Source of the DNA: Bacteroidales bacterium
GTDB lineage: Bacteria > Bacteroidota > Bacteroidia > Bacteroidales > UBA932
Length of the DNA: 7,609 nucleotides
Direction of reading: 5' to 3'
NCBI GenBank assembly: GCA_017555445.1
Contig: JAFZGK010000043.1
Location: 1-7,609, forward strand
Positions 1 through 4,069 of the stretch are shown piece by piece. Under the pieces are notes generated by a model, which saw nothing but the letters and a program-made list of their open reading frames with translations, had not been told where the DNA came from and did not search any database. Position numbers and translations under genes: made by a program. Numbering within the stretch: the stretch's first letter is position 1; each line of letters begins with the position of its first letter.

Positions 1-62
1 ACCTGCGCTGATGCTGCGACTGTGATCAAAAGTGCAGTGATGCTCAAAAGAAATGTTCTCAT
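1..62 (-). CDS. Exported protein of unknown function, N-terminus only (signal peptide)
   Basis: Only the first 20 codons are inside the window; the gene continues past the left edge. Starting at the ATG at 62-60, the translation is MRTFLLSITALLITVAASAQ. This has a basic residue at position 2, a hydrophobic core over residues 4-16 and an A-S-A motif followed by Gln. That is a typical signal peptidase I site with predicted cleavage after residue 19. There is no lipobox cysteine in the visible part, so a periplasmic or outer-membrane protein is more likely than a lipoprotein. The start is supported by a complete Bacteroides-type promoter about 45-75 bases upstream. The mature protein cannot be identified from this window. 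Confidence 0.72.
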   Translation of the reverse strand, partial: MRTFLLSITALLITVAASAQ

Positions 63-63
63 A

Positions 64-78
64 AAACTGGTTATTTAC
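64..78 (-). promoter_or_regulatory. Leader element GTAAATAACCAGTTT (copy 2)
   Basis: This is the second copy of the shared leader motif, ending 1 nt before the ATG of the left-edge exported-protein gene and downstream of its 5' inverted repeat. It differs from the lipoprotein-unit copy by a single G/A change. Possible roles are ribosome binding in a genome without strong Shine-Dalgarno use, or a shared regulatory site. Confidence 0.4.
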
Positions 79-80
79 AT

Positions 81-100
81 TGATACCCATAAGGGTATTA
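81..100 (-). promoter_or_regulatory. Inverted repeat at the predicted mRNA 5' end of the left-edge gene
   Basis: ATACCC at 83-88 and GGGTAT at 93-98 are perfect inverted repeats around a 4-nt centre. The arms can be extended by a G-T and a T-A pair to 81-100. The repeat sits at or just after the predicted transcription start of the left-edge gene. It could be an operator or an RNA hairpin at the very 5' end of the message. The sequence does not decide between these. Confidence 0.45.
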
Positions 101-105
101 AAGTG

Positions 106-137
106 CAAATTTACAGAAAACTATCTGATATGTCAAA
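106..137 (-). promoter_or_regulatory. Bacteroides-type promoter of the left-edge exported-protein gene
   Basis: Read on the minus strand, TTTG at 137-134 is followed by a 20-nt spacer and TAAATTTG at 113-106. This matches the Bacteroidota pattern TTTG-N19-21-TAnnTTTG. Transcription should start near 99-101, giving a leader of about 38 nt. The position relative to the signal-peptide start codon supports that gene call. Confidence 0.72.
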
Positions 138-162
138 AAAAATCAATGAAAATTTATGATTT
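135..162 (-). terminator. Possible weak terminator downstream of folP
   Basis: On the minus strand, AAATCA (162-157) and TGATTT (145-140) can pair across an 11-nt loop. The second arm runs into eight consecutive T at 142-135. The stem is A/T-rich and short, so it would be a weak terminator at best. The T run also overlaps the -33 element of the next gene, so read-through from folP is plausible. Confidence 0.25.
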
Positions 163-179
163 ACGCCCTGACTGGTAGG

Positions 180-986
180 TTATTGCACCATTCGATATAT
201 TTCAACTGTACGCAGGGCTTCTGCCACATCATGGACACGCAGAATGTCCGCGCCATTGATGAGTGCCTGCATATGGAGAGCCTGGGTAGCAGGCAAAGAT
301 TCTTCAGGACTGATATTGAACATCTTATACACCATACTCTTACGTGAAACACCGATAAGGACAGGGCATCCGAAACTGCGGAATCTCGCAAGATTCCTGA
401 TAAGTTCGTAGTTCTGGTCAATAGTCTTTGCAAAGCCGAATCCGGGGTCCAAAACCCATGATTTCAGTCCTATTTTTTCTGATTTTATTGCAAATTCTGA
501 GAAATATTGAAGAAGGTCCGATGTTACATCATCATATCCTGTCATGGATTGCATCGTTTCAGGAGTGCCTCTCATATGCATTGCTACATAAGTCAGCCCC
601 AGCTCTGCCACAACAGGGAGCATCATCGTATCACCAGCTCCCGCAGTGATATCATTTACAATGAAATCGCCGACAAGTGAGTATGCCTTCCTCACAACAG
701 AAGACCAGTATGTGTCAATTGACAGAACAATGTCAGGCCATCGTGCCTTCACAGCCTTGAGCACGGGCTCCAGGCGTCTCCACTCCTGATCTTCACCTAC
801 AGGCTGAGAACCGGGACGTGACGAGCATGCTCCAATGTCGATGATATCGGCACCTTCTTCCAGAAGGGCACCGATCCTCTGCAGAGCCGCATCAACACCA
901 TCGCAACGGCTTTCGGCAAAATAAGAGTCATCCGTAAGGTTGACTATGGCCATTATCCTTATTTCTCTGTCTTTATCGATAATCAT
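180..986 (-). CDS. folP: Dihydropteroate synthase
   Basis: This TIM-barrel enzyme (268 aa, near the usual 270-290) condenses p-aminobenzoate with dihydropterin pyrophosphate to make dihydropteroate. It acts in the cytoplasm in folate synthesis and is the target of sulfonamides. Family motifs appear in order: IMAIVNLTDDSYF (11-23), GADIIDIGACSSRPG (45-59), LSIDT (88-92), VNDITAG (110-116), MHMRGTPETMQ (136-146), LDPGFGFAKT (179-188), IGVSRKS (211-217) and ADILRVHDV (246-254). The expected ligand residues are present as D91, N111, D180, K216, R250 and H252. Loop 1 is unusual: the normal TPDSF reads TDDSY, with D19 for Pro and Y22 for Phe. The start at 986 leaves 11 residues before the first strand, shorter than in E. 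coli. Met12 is a possible alternative but would remove the lead-in. The gene is divergent from tmk, with 75 bp between them. Confidence 0.95.
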   Translation of the reverse strand: MIIDKDREIRIMAIVNLTDDSYFAESRCDGVDAALQRIGALLEEGADIIDIGACSSRPGSQPVGEDQEWRRLEPVLKAVKARWPDIVLSIDTYWSSVVRKAYSLVGDFIVNDITAGAGDTMMLPVVAELGLTYVAMHMRGTPETMQSMTGYDDVTSDLLQYFSEFAIKSEKIGLKSWVLDPGFGFAKTIDQNYELIRNLARFRSFGCPVLIGVSRKSMVYKMFNISPEESLPATQALHMQALINGADILRVHDVAEALRTVEIYRMVQ

Positions 987-990
987 GCGG

Positions 991-998
991 CAAAAGTA
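991..998 (-). promoter_or_regulatory. Probable -7 box of folP
   Basis: On the minus strand the sequence TACTTTTG matches TAnnTTTG and ends only 4 nt before the folP ATG. No clear TTG lies 19-21 nt upstream, so the -33 element is weak. If this box is used, transcription would start at or within the annotated start codon, implying a leaderless message or a start further inside the gene. Confidence 0.4.
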
Positions 999-1007
999 AT
1001 GAAAAGA

Positions 1008-1038
1008 TTCAGAATGAGAATTAAGTTGATTATATTTG
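1008..1038 (+). promoter_or_regulatory. Bacteroides-type promoter of tmk
   Basis: TATATTTG at 1031-1038 is an exact TAnnTTTG match. It is preceded at a 20-nt spacing by TTC (1008-1010), a one-base departure from the TTG consensus. The box lies 23 nt before the tmk ATG, leaving a leader of about 17 nt. This promoter would also serve the membrane-protein gene downstream of tmk. Confidence 0.6.
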
Positions 1039-1061
1039 TAAGTTGAATAAATTTTAAAGAC

Positions 1062-1745
1062 ATGCTTGTAGTACTTGAAGGACTGGACGGAGCTGGAAAA
1101 TCCACCCAGGTGAAAAAACTAAGAACATACCTCGAAGAAGTTTTCGGCTCACTAGAATACATACATTTCCCACGCTATGATGCTCCCGTATATGGAGACC
1201 TCATAAGCCGCTTCTTACGTGGAGACTTCGGCAGCAATGAAACCGTTCATCCTCAGCTTGTAGCGCTACTTTTTGCAGAAGACAGGCATGGTGCTGCACC
1301 GGAGATGAAGGCTACACTTAAGAATGGCGGCCACGTCCTCCTCGACAGATACGTATATTCAAACATCGCATACCAGTGCGCAAAACTCAGCGACCCGGAT
1401 GAAGCAGAGTCTCTACGCGAGTGGATATTCAACACCGAGTATGGCAATTTCGAACTTCCGAAGCCGGACCTGAACATCTTTCTGGACGTTCCTATCGGAT
1501 TTGTCGAGTCAAAGCTCAAGAGTAATCGCGGAGGCGATGACCGTAATTATCTGGAAGGAGCTCAAGACATTCATGAAGCGGATATTGAATTTCAGAAGAG
1601 GGTTCGCGACATATATAGGAAGCAGTGTGAACTTGACTCTAAGTTCATAAGGATCGACTGCAGCGACGAATACGGCGAAATGCTGCCTCCGGGCGCAATC
1701 TTTGCCAAGGTAAAGGATGTTGTGGACTCAGCTACAAAGGCATAA
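1062..1745 (+). CDS. tmk: Thymidylate kinase (dTMP kinase)
   Basis: This cytoplasmic P-loop kinase (227 aa) phosphorylates dTMP to dTDP with ATP, an essential step in dTTP synthesis. The Walker A loop is GLDGAGKST at residues 7-15. FPRYD (36-40) and DRYVYSNIAYQ (95-105) match the nucleotide-binding motifs, the second being the family DRYxxSxxAYQ signature. PDLNIFLDV (135-143) is the usual strand before the LID, and the LID region is rich in Gly and Arg (about 151-162, with NRGGDDR). The length is slightly above the roughly 210 residues of E. coli Tmk. The ATG at 1062 places the P-loop at the expected distance from the N-terminus. The next gene begins 2 nt after the stop, indicating an operon. 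Base composition and codon use look like those of the neighbours. Confidence 0.95.
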   Translation: MLVVLEGLDGAGKSTQVKKLRTYLEEVFGSLEYIHFPRYDAPVYGDLISRFLRGDFGSNETVHPQLVALLFAEDRHGAAPEMKATLKNGGHVLLDRYVYSNIAYQCAKLSDPDEAESLREWIFNTEYGNFELPKPDLNIFLDVPIGFVESKLKSNRGGDDRNYLEGAQDIHEADIEFQKRVRDIYRKQCELDSKFIRIDCSDEYGEMLPPGAIFAKVKDVVDSATKA

Positions 1746-1747
1746 GG

Positions 1748-2962
1748 ATGAGATATATCTTGCAGAGAATGAAAAGGTTCTGCGGTTTTACCACAGGCAT
1801 CGTATTCTTCGTCGGAGGAATACTGAAACTGATGGACCCTGTAGGAGCCGGTCTTGTGATGAAGGAATATTTCGATTTCCTTCATATAGGTTTTCTTGAT
1901 GGCGCGGCAAAATATATTGCCGAGGCATTCTCCCTGCTTGAGACAATCATAGGTACCGCCCTCATCACAGGAGCATGGCGCAAAGTGATGGCATTTGCCG
2001 CCCTTGTACTACAGGGATTCTTTACCCTGCTGACGCTGGCATTGGTAATCTTCAACCCGGAAATGGACTGCGGATGCTTCGGAGAGGCAATCCACCTTAC
2101 CCACATGCAGACATTCCTCAAGAACATCGTACTCTGCGTCCTTCTATGCATCTATTATTTCCCTAAAAGTGCATTGGGAGAGCCTCTGAAGAAGAAATAC
2201 GTATCTTTCTCGATAGTGACTGCAGCTATACTTCTGTTTGCGGCTTATTCGTGGAGATACATCCCATTGGTGGACTTCACCGATTTCAAGCCTACAACTG
2301 CGCTTCATGCAGGCGGCGTGGCAGCAGATGCTTCGGAAGACATGTACGAGGCCATCTTCATATACGAAAAGGACGGAGAGCAGGAGCAGTTCAGTCTTGA
2401 CAATCTTCCAGATTCCACATGGACATTCGTCAGTACCGAGACCATCATGACAAATGACGCCAACCATTCTGAGGCCAATCTGTCATTCTATGACGCAGAG
2501 GGCAATTACCACGATGAACTTGCAGCAGACGGAAGGGTGATGATAGTTTCAGTCTATGACATCAATATGCCAAGAGGACGTTGGAACCGTTCTGCCGCCT
2601 TTATCGAACGTGCTGAAAAAGCGGGATTCAAACCGCTTGTCCTTGTAGCATCCACTCCTGAAGAGATGCAGAAGAAATTCTATATCCTCCCGGAAGAAAC
2701 CGTAGACATCCTTGCTCCACATCTGTATTATTCTGACTACAAGACTCTGATCACGATGAACCGCTCAAACTCAGGAGTAACGTATTTCAGCGGAGGATTC
2801 CTTATCAGGAAATGGTCAAGAGCCGCAAGGCCTGACGACAAGGAGCTCAAGGAGATCTGGTCTGGCGACGACACTGAAATTGTGATATGGCATGACACAA
2901 AAGGAAGCCTTGGGCTTCAAGGCTTCCTTTTAGGTGTATTTGCAATTATGTTGCTTCTTTGA
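1748..2962 (+). CDS. DoxX/MauE-like membrane protein, BT_3928 family, with apparent C-terminal extension
   Basis: The protein has 404 residues and about five predicted membrane helices (near 11-28, 54-77, 80-102, 124-139 and 152-168). The first four form a DoxX/MauE-like bundle with GILKLMDP (24-31) and MDCGCFG (106-112), a cysteine pair typical of redox-associated members. The rest (about 175-385) resembles the soluble domain of the Bacteroidota BT_3928 family, with PDSTWTFV (221-228), LITMNRSNSG (334-343) and IRKWS (353-357), and is probably thioredoxin-like but lacks a CxxC. No biochemical function is assigned; a role in envelope thiol or quinone redox is inference. Met8 is an alternative start. 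The last 19 residues (386-404) are encoded by a terminator hairpin and the sequence after it, and are hydrophobic, suggesting that the original stop codon was lost. The stop directly abuts the convergent Omp28-like gene. Confidence 0.8.
   Translation: MRYILQRMKRFCGFTTGIVFFVGGILKLMDPVGAGLVMKEYFDFLHIGFLDGAAKYIAEAFSLLETIIGTALITGAWRKVMAFAALVLQGFFTLLTLALVIFNPEMDCGCFGEAIHLTHMQTFLKNIVLCVLLCIYYFPKSALGEPLKKKYVSFSIVTAAILLFAAYSWRYIPLVDFTDFKPTTALHAGGVAADASEDMYEAIFIYEKDGEQEQFSLDNLPDSTWTFVSTETIMTNDANHSEANLSFYDAEGNYHDELAADGRVMIVSVYDINMPRGRWNRSAAFIERAEKAGFKPLVLVASTPEEMQKKFYILPEETVDILAPHLYYSDYKTLITMNRSNSGVTYFSGGFLIRKWSRAARPDDKELKEIWSGDDTEIVIWHDTKGSLGLQGFLLGVFAIMLLL
2899..2931. terminator. Bidirectional intrinsic terminator inside the 3' end of the membrane-protein frame
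   Basis: A perfect 14-bp stem (AAAAGGAAGCCTTG at 2899-2912 with CAAGGCTTCCTTTT at 2918-2931) encloses a 5-nt loop. The stem ends in four T in both directions, so it can act on both strands. It would end the tmk operon from the left and the lipoprotein unit from the right. On the minus strand it lies properly 31 nt beyond the Omp28-like stop codon. On the plus strand it lies upstream of the in-frame TGA at 2960-2962, which is abnormal. Confidence 0.85.
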
Positions 2963-4069
2963 TTACTTGTACTCGAATGGAGTAGGAGCATCGATAGGAG
3001 CATCGATCACGTTACATACAGTGTATGTGATCTTGTCACCTGAACTCTCACCATAAGATACAAACAGAGCAAGGTGAAGATTTTCCTGCTTCCAAGACTT
3101 CTTAAGATCGATTACAAATGTCTTATAAGCGGTGTCACCAGCTGTCATAGTGCCGAGAGCATGTCCGAAGAAAGTACCCTTGTACTTTGAGTCAGCCACG
3201 CGCACACAGTTCTCGTGATAATTGAAGGACTTGTCTCCTACGCTATCATAATCTGTCTGCTGACCATAGATGTCATCCTCGAGAAGCCATGCTCCTACGT
3301 TGAAGATGCCATCAACTGCAGCTTTCACAGCAACTTTCACTACAAGAAGTCCCTCCTTCTGATAAACGATAGGGTTAGCTGATATACCAGCCTTTGCAGA
3401 TGATGCTACGCCTGTCTCAACAAGCGACTTGAGCACTGCAGTACCCTGTGAGTGAGAGAATCCCTGATAAAGATCCATTGTAACATATGGATAGCTGTTC
3501 ACCTTTGGAGCTGAGATGTATGCTGGGTCAGCATTGCTGTATGAGTGAACTGCAGCATGTACGGCCTTATTAGGAATGGTCTTGTCAGCCATGAGCTCTC
3601 TGATGATCTTGATCATATATGGGCAATATCCGCATCCTGTACCTGTGTACTGAGTAAGGAATACACGGTGGAAGAATGACTTGTTAGCAGGCTGCGGGTC
3701 TGCTACCGCCTCTGGAACCGCCACAGAGATAGCTCTGATTGTAAAAAGTCCCTTATCATCAAGATTCTTATTGAAGGTGCTGTATGTTCCGTAAGTTGCC
3801 CAGAACTTGTACTCACCATCCTTGTCAGCTGTAAAGATTCCGTCAGAAAGATTAAGAACATTGTTCTTATCATCATAAATAGTAGCCTCTGCAGTCACAT
3901 CGGTCTCGCCGAACATTACCTTTATATAAGCAACATCCTCACCGTTAGACTGGATTACATCCTTGTCTGAAGTGATATAGAAATCACCTGAAGTAGCGTT
4001 CTCTTCTTCGCAAGCGAAAAGCATCACTGCTGCCAAGAGCAGTGATGCGAGTTTGAATATATTCTTCAT
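2963..4069 (-). CDS. Omp28-related lipoprotein with thioredoxin-like CGYC motif
   Basis: This predicted lipoprotein has 368 residues. The signal peptide ends in a lipobox L-F-A-C with the lipidated cysteine at residue 20. EEE follows directly, an acidic stretch resembling the surface-export signal of Bacteroidota lipoproteins. Residues about 29-115 look like an Ig-like module (DVIQSNGEDVAYIKVMF). From about 130 comes an Omp28-type domain with FLTQYTGTGCGYCP (137-150), a thioredoxin-like CxxC at C146 and C149. Two later cysteines occur in ENCVRVA and YTVCNVI. The family takes its name from Porphyromonas gingivalis Omp28; its function is poorly known and a redox role here is inference. The start overlaps the upstream stop as TAATG, so translation is probably coupled. 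No Shine-Dalgarno site is visible. The C-terminus carries a 12-bp tandem duplication (IDAPIDAP). Confidence 0.85.
   Translation of the reverse strand: MKNIFKLASLLLAAVMLFACEEENATSGDFYITSDKDVIQSNGEDVAYIKVMFGETDVTAEATIYDDKNNVLNLSDGIFTADKDGEYKFWATYGTYSTFNKNLDDKGLFTIRAISVAVPEAVADPQPANKSFFHRVFLTQYTGTGCGYCPYMIKIIRELMADKTIPNKAVHAAVHSYSNADPAYISAPKVNSYPYVTMDLYQGFSHSQGTAVLKSLVETGVASSAKAGISANPIVYQKEGLLVVKVAVKAAVDGIFNVGAWLLEDDIYGQQTDYDSVGDKSFNYHENCVRVADSKYKGTFFGHALGTMTAGDTAYKTFVIDLKKSWKQENLHLALFVSYGESSGDKITYTVCNVIDAPIDAPTPFEYK
2983..3006. repeat. 12-bp tandem duplication in the Omp28-like gene
   Basis: TAGGAGCATCGA occurs twice head to tail (2983-2994 and 2995-3006) with no mismatch. On the minus strand it encodes the duplicated tetrapeptide in IDAPIDAPT, close to the C-terminus. 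The duplication keeps the frame. Confidence 0.85.
4021..4048. repeat. 11-bp inverted repeat in the signal-peptide codons of the Omp28-like gene
   Basis: GCATCACTGCT at 4021-4031 is the exact reverse complement of AGCAGTGATGC at 4038-4048, with a 6-nt loop. In the message the hairpin begins about 21 nt after the A of the ATG and spans codons for residues 8-17 (ASLLLAAVM region). There is no T run, so it is not a terminator. It may be chance from repeated Ala and Leu codons, or an RNA structure near the coupled start. Confidence 0.6.

Noticed and set aside
34..43. The 10-mer GCAGTGATGC occurs in the signal-peptide codons of both the left-edge gene and the Omp28-like gene (4039-4048)
   Set aside because: It is read in different frames in the two genes and both regions use similar small hydrophobic codons, so chance is sufficient.
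63..179. Small gene or RNA gene in the gap between folP and the left-edge gene
   Set aside because: The gap is fully used by the promoter, leader, inverted repeat and possible weak terminator. No frame of useful length or stable RNA fold was seen.
1..986. The folP-diadenylate cyclase linkage often seen in Bacteroidota
   Set aside because: The gene downstream of folP starts with a cleavable signal peptide and its own promoter, unlike a diadenylate cyclase N-terminus with membrane helices. Too little is visible to name it.
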